From positions 367,015 through 431,014 of the forward strand of contig JAKMXF010000188.1 in the NCBI GenBank assembly GCA_024704765.1: a stretch of DNA of 64,000 nt, written 5' to 3'. Within the stretch, counting starts at the first letter, position 1; each line of letters opens with the position of its first letter. The notes under the pieces were generated by a model. It was not told where the DNA came from, made no database searches, and was given only the letters and a program-made list of their open reading frames with translations. The position numbers were made by a program, and so were the translations under genes. Below, one piece after another: positions 35,145 to 46,758 of the stretch. Source of the DNA: Oopsacas minuta. Its lineage: Eukaryota > Porifera > Hexactinellida > Lyssacinosida > Leucopsacidae.

Positions 35145-38100
35145 ATGGATAGTAGAAATAGATTATCGGTAAGTGTTATTATGCTAGTCTTTTATTTATT
35201 GGTAGTTTAATGTTTATAACTGTTCCTAAACTTTTGTTTAGATTTTAATGATTGTTCTGTTGCTGATCATCAGTGAGTTATTTCTTATCTTGTTCAGTTG
35301 TTCTTATTAAGTTAAAAAGTTCAGATTATAGTGTTATTATTTGCTATTACTATTTTACCCATTCAAAGACTGTTAGTTGTTAAGTAGTATGATTGGTTAT
35401 CTCCATAATCCGTGAGATTATCAAAGTTTCTTTATATACATAATTATTCCTAATTATCAATTGCCATTTATGAAGCTCGGATAATATCATCATACATCCT
35501 GGCAACATAGCTGACGCCAGAATAAATGTATTGTATATTTGTAGAGTAACAAATTATCAACCACAAGCAAGCTTTGCTTGCTTGCACTGCGCGGCTCATG
35601 AACACTTGGTGTCTCCACGTGGCACCCTTTGGGTGACTCTTGTATTCTTAATGATTAAATAATACACGTTAACCGATAAACAACTCAAAATAGCTGTTCT
35701 ATAGGCCACAACACTCGTCAATTTTAACTGGACAAAACTATTCAGCCACTGCTAGAATTCCATACAAATGTTACTAATCTCGTCTATCCTTGGGGGAGGC
35801 CAATAAAGTAAAACTGTATGATTTATATCCTATGTCAAATTTGCATCTGCGTATTTAAAAACCTCGGTATACAGACTTCATATCTAGATACAAAATGATA
35901 ATTTTTGGCATAATTTGTCAATATTATTTCTTCCCTTGTAGAACGTGAAATATTGCGTCTTTCATTTCACAGAGAATATGTGAAATGATCGCTAGATACT
36001 TTTTATACAATTTGTTAGACAAAGGTTGGCTCGTTCTAGAGTTTCAGAGACCAGGGATGATTGATATTCATAAAAGGGGGCGCAGCATTTGTTAGAATTT
36101 CTACATATGTTTGCACTTGTTAGAATGGGGTTCCTTACTAAATGAATATGAGTGAGTTTAATAGACTGAAAACACAACAATAACTTGAATTAGAATTAAT
36201 TAATAAATATTTGAAATGTGTTCTCAATATCTGAGCGACATATAGGGCACGGCTGGCCTAGATCTTTAATCCTCTGGCTGCATCTGGTACAACAACAAGC
36301 GTGCCTGCAAGGCATGAATATCCAAGTGGCTGTACGTTGACCCAAACAAACAATGCATTTGTTTTCTTTTGTAGGCCCTTCATCTGCGGATTCGTTGTCC
36401 GAAAATTCGCTATCGCTCGAGGTCAGAGTGCAGTGAAAATATGATTTTCCAATAGTGTGGCTGATAGCTTCCAGGAACTGCCAAGGATTGTAATCTCCGT
36501 TACTTAACTTTTGCTTCAAAGTACACCTACGTTCAAAGTTCATTAAATTATTCTTTTTGGGGGGCCTACTAATTTCTCTGCCTTGGCACAAACGACCGAC
36601 ATCATTGTCCACATCCTGAATTATGTTGTTTAGAACTCCAATAAAACTCCATATCCTAGGATGACTTGTACGTATATTTGACTTGAGTTTTGAATGGTAA
36701 CTTTCGGAACCGTTGTTGGTTGTGATATTTATGTCATTAATGGAGAGTTCCTCCGGGGAAATTTGATTTATCCACCTCCTCTTGAAGTATTTCTTCAGCT
36801 TTTCGAGTTTTATTCCCTCAGAGTTTTCTGGCACTCGAATAAAATTAAAAGTAGGAATAATTAACGCGGCTGGCAAAAATGGGATAGACATCAGTTGTTT
36901 AATATAATTTTCAATTTCTTGCTTGTTACGGTATCCTTCTACAAGTCCAAGCTTTTGGGTTTTTGCCCAAATACGCTGGGTGAAATGAAACCAGCATCCA
37001 TAAATCTTTACCTGGGGATAAGTTTCTCTAAACGCATTTCGAGAGGCGTCTTCCCAATCTGACATTGAGGCCAGAGGTCGAAAGTGAGGAATATTCTGCG
37101 AAATGCTTTCCAGTATAGCTTGATATAGCTGTTGGTTTTTCCCGGTCAATAAGTAGTGTATCGCAGGTAGAGTGTGCCTTCCCACTGAAATGAAAATAGT
37201 CCACAACTGATAAAATTGAATGGGTACAGTAAAGAATGTCCCATCGTATTGTATGTTGGTAATTTGTGATAAAAAATCTTTCATCGGCTCTGAAAAGAAT
37301 ACTGCACCAAGTTCATTGCCAACAGAGACGCTAAATTTGTAATACTTCCCGAAGTTTGTAGTTGTTATCATGTCACTAAATTCCAAAGCTGTCTGAGGTA
37401 TCTTAGGTTCTAGAGTTTTTCTCGCCCGAAACATCGTGGATTCGCATTCTGAAAAAGATATTTCACATGCTCGTGGATCATCTCTTGTCACATCATCGAA
37501 AACCTTCCGGAGATTCATTTGCGAGTTTCTTGCAACTGTCATACATTTTGTTTTGAGAGCAAATAATTCAGTTTTATATGCCTCACTGTCATGATTATGC
37601 GAATTTAAGGGAGTAATCAGATCTCTTTCACGATTGAGTTTGCATGTTCCTTTGCAACCACCTCTGAATAAAGCACACCTTAGGTAAACAAAATTGACAT
37701 TTGATTTAGAAAGAATGTATTTGTTTCCATCTGACGTAGTGAAAACCTTTCCGACAGTACGTTTGTATTCCTCCAATGTATATTCCATCAAAATAATTGG
37801 TTGTAAATATATACCAGAGACAAAAAAATGTTATTAAATACGATTCAGATGGGGAACTTGTTTGGTTCCTCCAGAGAGATCAAATTCAGTGACATACAAC
37901 AATATTTTTGGCTGATATGATGAAGGCGTTGGAGTTGTGCATTCAACACTACATCATGAATGAACCATTCTAACAAGTGCAAACATATGAAAAACAATTC
38001 TAACAAGTGCAAACATATGAGAAAAACAATTCTAACAAGTGCAACCATATGAAAAACCATTCTAACAAGTGCAACCATATGAAAAACCATTCTAACAAGT

Positions 38101-41100
38101 GCAAACATATGAAAAACCATTCTAACAAGTGCAAACATATGAAAAACCATTCTAACAAGTGCAAACATATGAAAAACCATTCTAACAAGTGCAAACATAT
38201 GATAAACCATTCTAACAAGTGCAAACATATGAAAAACCATTCTAACAAGTGCAAACATATGAAAAAACCATTCTAACAAGTGCAAACATATGAAAAACCA
38301 TTCTAACAAGTGCAAACTGTAGAAATTCTAACAAATGACTACTTCTAAATTCTAACAAATGCATGCACCCCTCATAAAAATGTGTAATCCCTGGTCTCTA
38401 CTGTAACTCAAGAACTAGCCACTTGGTATTATTTTGTATGAAAATATTTATTGATCATTTCATATAATAATAATAATAATAATAATCTATATTATTAAAT
38501 CTCAATTGTTGTTTGTTTGTCTGTTTGTTTGTCCGTTGTCAAGGAAAGGAATTGCGGTATGCAATTTTAAATTGTCGCTTAACTATGTATTTATTGTGTT
38601 TATCAAGGAAATAAATAGAATTCAATAAAACTTCACTAAATATATCGAACATGCTGAATCCGATTTTCACACTTTTGGATTAATCATATGTAAATTTATT
38701 TGTTGTTTTTATGAATATAAAGTAAACAAATTTAAAAATTGAGGTAGAATCCTGCACTCAACGACTATACTGGGTAATCGGGTATGCTGAGTCTGAATAT
38801 TGTGAAAAACATCAATACTATTAAATCTCAATTGTTGTTCGCTGTTTGTTTGTCCGTTGAATACCTCGGGGCGCAATGCGCCGAGTTCATCGCGAAGCGA
38901 CAAGCCAAAGGCTCGTCATAATAATAATAATAATAATAATAATAAATTGTGTAACTAAATAATTTGTGAAATGAAATCATAGGCGCCGAACCCAGAGGTG
39001 CTGGGGGGCTCGAGCCACCCCTCGTTTGGGTTACAGCCCCATAGAGCTAATACAAAATATATGTGTGAGCTCCCCTGGATCGTTGAAAGTTCGGCGTCCC
39101 TAATATTTCATCATATAATGGTTGATAATAATTTGTTGCTCTACAAATATACAGTACATTTATTCGCGCAGAAATGCGTCATTTCTGCAATATAGAACTC
39201 ACATAGAATTAGTTATATCGGCCAACATATCCCTAGTCCAAAATCCACAAGTGACTGTTTGCCCTTATGTAAAGTAGGCTATGTCAGAACTCATACGTGC
39301 ACACCAAGGGACTTATTTTTATAATTCTATATGTCACTTCCTTGTACTGTAGAGTACTCTGTATTTTGGTGATGCTGTAAACTTCAAATGTTATAATGAA
39401 TAGTCTTGCCCTGACATTATATCAGTAGGTCTTGATTATACCAATAGTTTTGAAATCCATTCATTCCTTTTCAGAACATGTCATATTCTTATTCCATTCT
39501 ACAGGTTGTCTACTGGTATCTATATCAGGTGCAGATAACAATCCTAATATTAATACTCAACTCTCTTCTGACAGTAATACCAATGGTGATGAATCTAACA
39601 TGGTACCATATAGTAATACCAATGGTGATGAATCTAACATGGTACCATATAGTAATACCAATGGTGATGAATCTAACATGGTACCATATAGTAATACCAA
39701 TGGTGATGAATCTAACATGGTGCCATACAGTAATACCAATGGTGATGAATCTAACATGGTACCATATAGTAATACCAATGGTGATGAATCTAACATGGTA
39801 CCATACAGTAATACCAATGGTGATGAATCTAACATGGTATCATATACTAATAATGCAGTTTCTAACGACCAAGGGATGGCAGATTACGATGCTGACAGGG
39901 ACTATATGGAATCCAACTCAGATACAAATAGCAATAATATGAACGGAGGATATACTGGTATAATTTTGTGATTTGTAATTTATGTGGAGATAATATACTG
40001 ACTGAAATATGGGGCTGTATTCCCGCTATACGAGAATCGAGATTTTCCTTTGCAAAATATTGATATACGTATGTACGAATTATTCTGAATATTCTGTACT
40101 TAACCTCTGGATATCGATTTTGAATACCTTCCCCATGCAATGAATTCCTCTAACCGGGCCGGATGTATGTAAATCATAATCAAAATCAAATCCATTTTCC
40201 ACAAGACCGATAACCCTATCCAATCCATGATTTCCTAATTGGCGGAATTGGTAATGCATACACTTATTTGTAATTTAATCATATGAAATACCATAACTGG
40301 ACATATCAAAATATATCATTCAATTTAGTGACTACAAATTTGTTTATCCTTTTTCGATTGATACAATTTGGAAATGTAACACCTGCATTCTAAGTAATTA
40401 AGAAATTCATATTCAATGTAAATCAAAGTAGCAGTATGGAGAAATACAATCATTTAATAATATAGATTATTGAGTTATGTGTTGTTAGGATCAGAAACAA
40501 GTCATGACATGTCACAAGTAGAGCATGACATAAGTGAGCTCTCTAACGAGCTACATAATCTTGAGTCTGAAGTATCACAACAAAACAGAGAGGGATCTCA
40601 ACCCTCTTCTACTCTGCTACAGAGAATGGAGGCAGAGATACAGCAAGCAGAATCTGAACTTAGACTAGTTCAAAATGAGTTACAGAGATTACAAGATTCT
40701 GAATCTACATTAGATGGGAGGGTTAGTGAGATATCTAGTAGTGAAAACATGCTTGAAAATACTCTAATAGAGAAGATGAGGCGGATAGAAGAAGAATTAC
40801 GTAGGTTACAGAATATTGACAATATTGTCCACACGAATACTGATACTATGGGGAGTAATAGGGGAGATACAAATACAAATTTTGATTCTAATGCAGACTA
40901 CGATTTGGATGCTGATTACGATCCTAATTCCAATTCAAATAGTAATATGTTTCAACCATTCAACATCCCTAATACACAATCCAATTCAGATACTCCAGAT
41001 TATGAGAATGACGTGTATGAAGCTGATATGGACTATTATCCTGCTGGACAATCTCCTGAGGATGATGGGCCTGAATTCCAAGCTCTACTAGCACAGAATA

Positions 41101-41258
41101 AATACCAGGGAAAGATCGTTGGTATAGTATTTGCATCTCTCCTAGCATTAATACTAACTCTAAGTATTGCGTTTGGTTGTATTATCAATGCTATTCTGTT
41201 TGTTAAGAGAAAGCGAGCTGGAAGCAAAGCTGAGTCTGCTTTACTGAATTCTAAATAA
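35145..41258 (+). CDS. Type I membrane coiled-coil protein, 425 aa, paralogue-like
   Basis: Exons 35145-35168, 35242-35272, 39505-39957 and 40489-41258 splice in frame to 1278 nt including the stop. The first two exons plus the start of the third make a strong signal peptide (MDSRNRLSILMIVLLL..., cut after SGA, residue 28). Then come seven copies of a 13-residue Asn/Thr-rich repeat, a coiled coil (about 177-280), an Asp/Asn-rich region, one membrane span (about 378-408) and a 17-residue basic tail with no NPxY. The gene begins with exons of 24 and 31 nt and introns of phase 0 and phase 1 inside the signal peptide, the same plan as the gene at 7.18 kb (18 and 28 nt, phases 0 and 1). Its function is unknown. 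A common origin with the APP-like gene is inferred from architecture. Intron 2 holds a MULE. Confidence 0.7.
36196..37791 (-). CDS. FLYWCH-MULE transposase fused to a C-terminal RING finger
   Basis: An uninterrupted 531-residue ORF. Residues about 10-70 resemble a FLYWCH zinc finger (LRCALFRGGCKGTCKLNR, ending in HNHD), a DNA-binding module typical of these elements. The centre is a MULE-type transposase: a possible first catalytic Asp in NIQYDGTFF (about residue 183), a second in MSDWEDASR (about 240), then YGCWFHFTQRIW. The C-terminus (about 478-519) is a C3HC4 RING: CIVC, a CRHACCC..C knuckle and CPICR. RING domains usually recruit E2 ubiquitin-conjugating enzymes, so the protein may be a ubiquitin ligase as well as a transposase. 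The intact frame suggests recent activity or domestication. The flanking terminal repeats favour a mobile element. Confidence 0.85.
   Translation of the reverse strand: MMEYTLEEYKRTVGKVFTTSDGNKYILSKSNVNFVYLRCALFRGGCKGTCKLNRERDLITPLNSHNHDSEAYKTELFALKTKCMTVARNSQMNLRKVFDDVTRDDPRACEISFSECESTMFRARKTLEPKIPQTALEFSDMITTTNFGKYYKFSVSVGNELGAVFFSEPMKDFLSQITNIQYDGTFFTVPIQFYQLWTIFISVGRHTLPAIHYLLTGKNQQLYQAILESISQNIPHFRPLASMSDWEDASRNAFRETYPQVKIYGCWFHFTQRIWAKTQKLGLVEGYRNKQEIENYIKQLMSIPFLPAALIIPTFNFIRVPENSEGIKLEKLKKYFKRRWINQISPEELSINDINITTNNGSESYHSKLKSNIRTSHPRIWSFIGVLNNIIQDVDNDVGRLCQGREISRPPKKNNLMNFERRCTLKQKLSNGDYNPWQFLEAISHTIGKSYFHCTLTSSDSEFSDNESADEGPTKENKCIVCLGQRTATWIFMPCRHACCCTRCSQRIKDLGQPCPICRSDIENTFQIFIN
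37965..38325. repeat. 30-bp minisatellite (about 12 copies)
   Basis: Consensus TCTAACAAGTGCAAACATAT plus GAAAAACCAT, head to tail with few substitutions. It is an amplified form of a motif found once in the left end of the same MULE (near 36100). Long ORFs on both strands here are products of the repeat, not genes. Confidence 0.95.
38484..38945. repeat. Cluster of dispersed repeat fragments
   Basis: Contains two starts of the TATTATTAAATCTCAATTG family (38487 and 38818), the segment 38540-38700 shared with 52.5-52.8 kb and 57.4-58.1 kb, and the GC-rich palindromic core at 38865-38918. Short (AAT)n runs border it at 38467 and 38919. Confidence 0.7.
39572..39844 (+). repeat. 39-bp coding tandem repeat (7 copies)
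   Basis: The unit encodes SNTNGDESNMVPY (13 residues) inside exon 3 of the gene at 35.1-41.3 kb. Copies differ by only a few bases (TAT/CAG, ATA/TGC changes), so the array is young. The open antisense and other frames are artefacts of periodicity. Confidence 0.95.
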
Positions 41259-42587
41259 GCTTTATTTCCACTGTGCGTGTGAATTTCTGTGTATGTATAG
41301 AGAGAGGTAGTATTTTACGAGATGTGAATTATTGTTTTTGTATTTACTATTACATTAGTTTCACTCGATAATCAGAGCATTCTCTGGGGCAGCTACAGAG
41401 GCATAGAAGTTTGCAAAGGAATTTTGTGAAGATAATAAGTATAGTTTTACTTTGAATGCTAATTAGAACTAATTAGTGGAAATAATTATCCCTAATTGCT
41501 GATTATCGGGTGTGAGTGTCTACTGTAATATAACTCCAATATAATCAATAAGCATTTGAGTGTGTAATGAGGAAGTATATTATTACGTGTTTATGTAACG
41601 GTAGATGATCCCAAATTAGAGTCATATATGGGTGTCTCTCTTTCAAATTTCATATAATGGAACAGCACGAATTTTAAGCCGCGTTTTTTCAAAATGCTTA
41701 ATCAGTTAGTGTGGCCAGATGTCCTTTTAATGGAGGGATAGTATACCTATCCTAGCATATGATTACACATGATTTGTTAAAATTATCCAAAACCCTTGAA
41801 ATCGAATTTTGTGATAGAAAGGAGAATTCCTTTATTATCATGTAAACGTATAAACTTATCAAAAAGATATTTTAGCTACATTTTTAAATACAGTATAACT
41901 ATGAGTGAGTCACACTGAAAACGTCCTTTCCTGAGGTTACACCTGTTAATTACCTCTATAGTAGTTTAGAACAAGTTTCTATCCAAAATTAACTTCTCTA
42001 ATTGCTAAGTAGTTGTATGTGTAGACTTTTGAAACTTCTCTTATTTATTCTCAAATCACGTAAAAGTATGCTATTGTAAGGAATTCCTCTTCTTGTAGTT
42101 TGCAACACATTTTGAAATAATTCCCCGTATACCTTATGCGGTACAGATATTACACAAGGGAATACATACTTCTAAATATTGTCAGCATTTTGCATCCGCT
42201 ATCAGTATGCCCTCGATTATCCGAACACCTTCGCCTTTGAATTCAAGTATGGTGTTCGGATAACTGAAATAGTGTATTTTGATGCATGAAATTCACTGTG
42301 GGATGATATATGAAAATTTTGATTTTGTAATTTTGTATATTTTACTGCATCTTCATGCCAATAAGGTTTCAAAAAACTAGTATATTATGGTAGTCAGAAG
42401 CACCAAAATCTGTAAAATTTCCTAAACTAAACATAATTCCTGCTGTTCGGATAACCGAGGGTCTACAGGTGTCAATCAATATTTATTAGTATTACGGTTT
42501 TTAAATATTTTGATAAACGTCTCTGATATTTATTCATGAATCCACCTATAAACCTAAATATATTATTGACTAGTATTCAATTATATA
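41259..42587. other. Intergenic, contains a Tigger-like MITE
   Basis: No gene seen. Holds the 3' UTR of the upstream gene and the short element at 42203-42468. Confidence 0.4.
42203..42468. mobile_element. pogo/Tigger-like MITE
   Basis: About 266 bp with inverted ends around CCCTCGATTATCCGAACA and CTGTTCGGATAACCGAGGG, the style of ends seen in pogo/Tigger elements. No coding sequence. A related ATCCGAAC motif appears in the element at 20.7 kb. Confidence 0.65.
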
Positions 42588-45133
42588 ATGTCAGGATTTA
42601 AACACTATCCCATTGATATTGGAGATCAATCCTTCGTAAGCGTATCCTCTCACAATCCCGCCCCTCCTTCCCATCACGATCTACCTCCTCATGATAACAA
42701 TAACGCTTATTTTCACACTAACGAGCCTCCAACCCTAAACAATTTTCCTAAAGTTGTCAACAAAACCCCTGAGCAGGAGAGCTACCATCCCTCCCATATC
42801 CCTAACAATCCCAAACAGTCTTCACCTGCCTACTACTCTTCTATTGATCATCCTCCTGCTATAGAACCGCGACAGATTCCATCAACTCTTAATTCACGGA
42901 ATTATCAGAATGTTGTAACTTCTCCGTCGCCTAGAAATCAGAGACAACAGAATGTCAGTCCTCCTACCCGTGAACCTGCTAAGCTGGAGAAGCGTGTTCC
43001 TATTTCTAGGTATGTTCTATGACTATAGCGTTTTAATAATCCGAGTACTTACTAACCGAATACTACCGTACATATAAGTAGTCTACTTGTTTATGTTCCG
43101 CAAGTTGGCCTATATTATCTTGCATAGATTTTTGAATAATAAAAATAGATGGGAAAAGTTGTGCGAGCGGGAAAAAGAATTTGGGATGGGCAATTTGGAT
43201 AAATTCATTGTAATCTAAGTTTCCAGTAGTCTATCAATAGACAGATAGGATATGCTGTGATTTTTAAATCCTTGAATAAGCGCTGAGGCCGAGTATTTCG
43301 TCTGCACAAAATTATAATATCCATGCTATGACAATATAGTACATTTATAATCAGTGCTTTTCACAGTCCAGCCGATTCCTGTAATGAGTTATCGACTCTC
43401 ATGAGTCATTACTCGTGAAAAAATTTGACCCGAGTCAATAGTTGATGACTGGCGAGGCGGACTCTATGACCCTCGATAAAATTCCTAAAATTGATTAATG
43501 ACTATAATCAATAAATGATTCGATTGCTCGTGCATGATTACTCAGTCATTGGGGCGCTCGTGACTCTCGGGAACTTCCTGTTACAAGTGACGAGTCTCCT
43601 ACGAGTCATTTCAATGATTTCCTGTATATTACAGCTTGTGTTTGTGTAGAGAACCAGTATGCAGCACTAAACCTCCTATGGCAGATCCTGACAAGGTTAC
43701 TAATCCAAGCTGTATAGGATGTATTTGTTTCCCTTATGACATGCTCAGAACTATAACTAACAACTTTGATAACACAAAGTACAGTGAGGGAGGATATCGG
43801 TTAGGTGAGGGAGGGTTTGGTCCTGTGTTCCTGGGATACCTATGCTCAACTGCTATTGCTATTAAAGTACTGCAAAATGCTTCCGTGAGTTAACCTTACG
43901 ACTTAATAGCTTGACTATATGTTTACTATTTGTGGACCTTATAGACTGGTAGGAAGGTGTATAAAGGAGATGAACAGTTTATAACTGAAATAAGTGTGCT
44001 TACTAGGTTAGATATATTTTATTTTCATTCTATTATTCACCAGTTACCATTGATTATAACACGGAAAATACTCAATACCGTTGATGCTTGTTATTTACCA
44101 TTTCTCTTCATTTATGAAACTGTTCGTTAGAAACTTGTTTCAGTCTCACCTCTCTGTACTAATTAGCTATCACAGTAATACTTATCGCTAGCCTCATTAT
44201 TGTCAAGGTTTCAACAGAATGTATGTCATGTCAGTACACAAATTTGAGAGTCGAAACAAGTTTATCATTTATAAGTTAAAACCAGGGATGATACCAATAT
44301 CCGATCCAGGATTAATCAATAATACAAAAATGGGGGGGGGGGCTGCAGCCCCAGTATCTACGAGCCTTGCTGTTTACAACACGTTAGCTGCATTTTCAAC
44401 CCAATGTATATATAACCTTAATAATACTTTGAATTACATTATCTTTACATATTTAAACTGTTTGTGTAGATATAGACATGCTAATCTGCTCACTCTAATG
44501 GGGTACTCTGATAACGGACCTAGCAGGTGTATTGTGTATGAGTTCATGTCTAATGGAACTTTAGAAGATTGGTTAGAGGGAAAGGTAAACTAATAATTAT
44601 TACTTAAATCCATTTGTAATATACTGGCAAGGTTCTGTGATATCTTGACAGAACTATGAATATCATTTATCACAGTTTTTAACACATTACCGTATTTCCC
44701 TGAATAACCGCCTGGGATAGAAAATAGCTCCAAACCTGTGAATAACATTTATCACCACCCTCTAGAAAAATATTTTGTTTTGAAATTTACGCCACACTTA
44801 ACCATGCTACAAATTGGATAATTAGTTTCCCAAAATCTTTGGTATTTTCGAAAATTGACCAAATATTTGGACGAAAAAATGCCGACGAAATAATAAGATC
44901 CCGTGCGCTTATTCAGGGAAATACAGTATATATATTCTAAGTCATGACAATCCACTTAAGGAGGATTATTTACATATTATTTTTAATTATCTAAAACATA
45001 ATAATTTCAATCTACAGAAACTACCTTTACATTGGACATCACGACATAGTATACTAAAGGACACAGCTAGAGGTCTCTTGTATCTACACAAAGCTGATCC
45101 GAGTCATCCTCTCATTCACAGAGATGTCAAGAC
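42588..45133 (+). CDS. IRAK/Pelle-like kinase, N-terminal exons only
   Basis: Exons 42588-43009, 43635-43884, 43945-44006, 44470-44584 and 45018-45133 join in phase to 321 full codons, with two bases left over at a GTGAGT donor. Residues 1-140 are Pro/Ser/His/Asn-rich and disordered; no death domain was seen. The kinase begins at FPYDMLRTITNNFD, very like IRAK4. It has a glycine loop GEGGFG (198-203), K218 (AIKVL), a C-helix Glu in the third exon and HRDVKT (317-322). IRAK kinases relay Toll/IL-1-type signals through MyD88 complexes. The activation segment (DFG) and C-lobe were not found in the following 8 kb, which is filled with transposons. Either the gene has a very long intron or it is truncated. 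Confidence 0.72.
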
Positions 45134-46273
45134 GTGAGTGTTATTACATACTTATATTGTTATTATATGTAACGTGAATATTGTGACATCATAGAATAGG
45201 CCCGTAAACTAGTGGTCTTCAACCTTTAATGCAAGTACCCCTTGATTAAGTTACAATACATCTGAGTAGCTCCTTATCTAATTGCAATATATAAAGGTGG
45301 ATTAATCAACATATCACAATCAAGATTTGTACCCATATATCGGACATGAAAACTATTGAATGTATCTTACTCTTCACTATTTGTTTTTTTGTTTTTTTTG
45401 AAATCACGATTTCGATATTGGGATTCCAAAAAATATCGAAAATACATATCCGAAATATCGGGAATATTCGAAATAATTAATATCAAACTATAACAAAATG
45501 GTAAGTTCGATATTTATTTCCGAATTTCGCTCTGTAGTAATTTCGATATTTTCCTAATTTAGAATATCGAACCGATATTTACTGTATTGGGTAACTTCCG
45601 ATATATCGTATCTTATCGTGTCGGAGAATTTAACCTATGTTGATATTTACCATGCTCTAGGGTGCGACCCGTGCGGGCTTTATTGTAAATCACCGGCTGC
45701 GGGATTTTTTCCACGGGCCGCGGGCACAAAACGGGCTGAAAAGAGTCAAAAAGAACAATTTTACAGATGATGAATATACTTTAATTATAGAATTAGGTCA
45801 TGAAATTATTACTATTTTAGTATATGTAAGTATCACAAGTATTATAAATGTTATTTTCGTTTAATCTAATAATCCTCATAGAGAGGTAGAATCATGTCAG
45901 TGTTATCTGTAGTCTCAGCTTCAATGTATTGTCTGCTGATTCTTATCAGTAAGCAATCAGTTACTATATCATTTCCCAAGGATGCACGGAGAGGAGAGTG
46001 AATTTGCTTGTGTCGAGAAAACAGTCGTTCAACCGAAGCCTCACTAACTGCGATTTTGTTGAGTATTTGTTCTTCAAACACTTTCAGTTTGGGGTAATGT
46101 TGGATTGTATTACCTTCCAACCCAGCACCAAACTCCCTGGCAGCATATAGCATATCAAAATCTGAACGAACTTTCATTAACTGAAGCCATTTTCCAGTCA
46201 TTTCGAAGTCAATATCTCCAGTCTTTCCATTTAACCAGTTTATAAGATGAATAACAATATTTTCAAGGGAAGT
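45134..46273 (-). pseudogene. hAT transposase C-terminal fragment and hAT ends
   Basis: The minus-strand ORF 46201-45866 encodes the hAT dimerisation region (SEASVERLFSRHKQIHSPLRASL, then DCLLIRISRQ). Just downstream of its stop, at about 45657-45740, is a GC-rich hAT-like end (GGGTGCGACCCGTGCGGGC). Another hAT-style end (AGTGGTCTTCAACCTTTAATG) lies at 45213. The N-terminal part of the transposase is cut off where the composite MULE begins at 46274. Confidence 0.6.
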
Positions 46274-46610
46274 CCGACATTTCGTTACACGACATTTCGC
46301 TACAGCGACATTTCGTTACACGACATTTCGTTACACGACATCTCGCTACAGACATTTCGCTACAGCGACATTTCGCTACACGACATTTCGCTACTTATTT
46401 GATTGGTCAATTTTAATTATTATTTTAAATCAAATTTTAAAGTAGTTTAACGGTTTGAAAATAAATAAAGTACTCAGATATCAATATACAATTCTAAGTA
46501 GAGTTAAATAATACTCATAAATTGTTCTTGAAATAAGGATTCGATAATAATATAGGAATTTCAATGTATCAACTGTGAATTTCTAAGGTCAAACTTGTAT
46601 AGTTTCCCTG

Positions 46611-46758
46611 ATAGGGTAAAATGCTCTGACTAAGATAGATGAAAGTTATTTTAGGATTCGTATATATGGTTCATCATGAGCAGTATTATACTGCTCATGA
46701 TGAACCATATATACGAATCCTAAAATAACTTTCATCTATCTTAGTCAGAGCATTTTAC
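46611..46758. repeat. Near-perfect palindrome, 73-bp arms
   Basis: The arms around GACTAAGATAGATGAAAGTT are exact reverse complements apart from one G/A difference near the outer edge, and are separated by only 3 bases (centre near 46688). Such a structure can extrude as a cruciform and is usually unstable, which suggests recent origin. Confidence 0.95.

Larger units (their letters stand above)
36046..38399 (-). mobile_element. MULE element with minisatellite in its right terminal repeat
   Basis: The outer ends AGAGACCAGGGAT (left) and its complement (right, ending 38399) are followed inward on both sides by GCATTTGTTAGAATTTCTAC and TTTGCACTTGTTAGAAT in inverted orientation. On the right the last motif has expanded to about twelve 30-bp copies. 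The element is 2.35 kb and encloses the intact transposase ORF at 36196-37791. I could not identify a target-site duplication with confidence. Inserted antisense in intron 2 of the gene at 35.1-41.3 kb. Confidence 0.75.

Noticed and set aside
37965-38325. CRISPR-like array or long repetitive ORFs on both strands
   Set aside because: The 30-bp units are contiguous with no unique spacers, the DNA is eukaryotic, and the ORFs simply follow a period divisible by three. It is a minisatellite in a transposon end.
39432-39504. N-terminal extension of the repeat-bearing exon without an upstream exon
   Set aside because: No ATG in this frame, and a good acceptor at 39504 joins in phase to the signal-peptide exons at 35145-35272.
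39557-39835. Antisense ORF with a repeated LDSSPLVLLYGTM peptide
   Set aside because: It is the complement of the 39-bp repeat inside a coding exon whose other frame splices cleanly.
46274-46395. Regularly spaced short repeats resembling an iteron origin
   Set aside because: The same array occurs inverted at 51.3-51.43 kb together with a shared unique block, so it is a terminal inverted repeat of a MULE.
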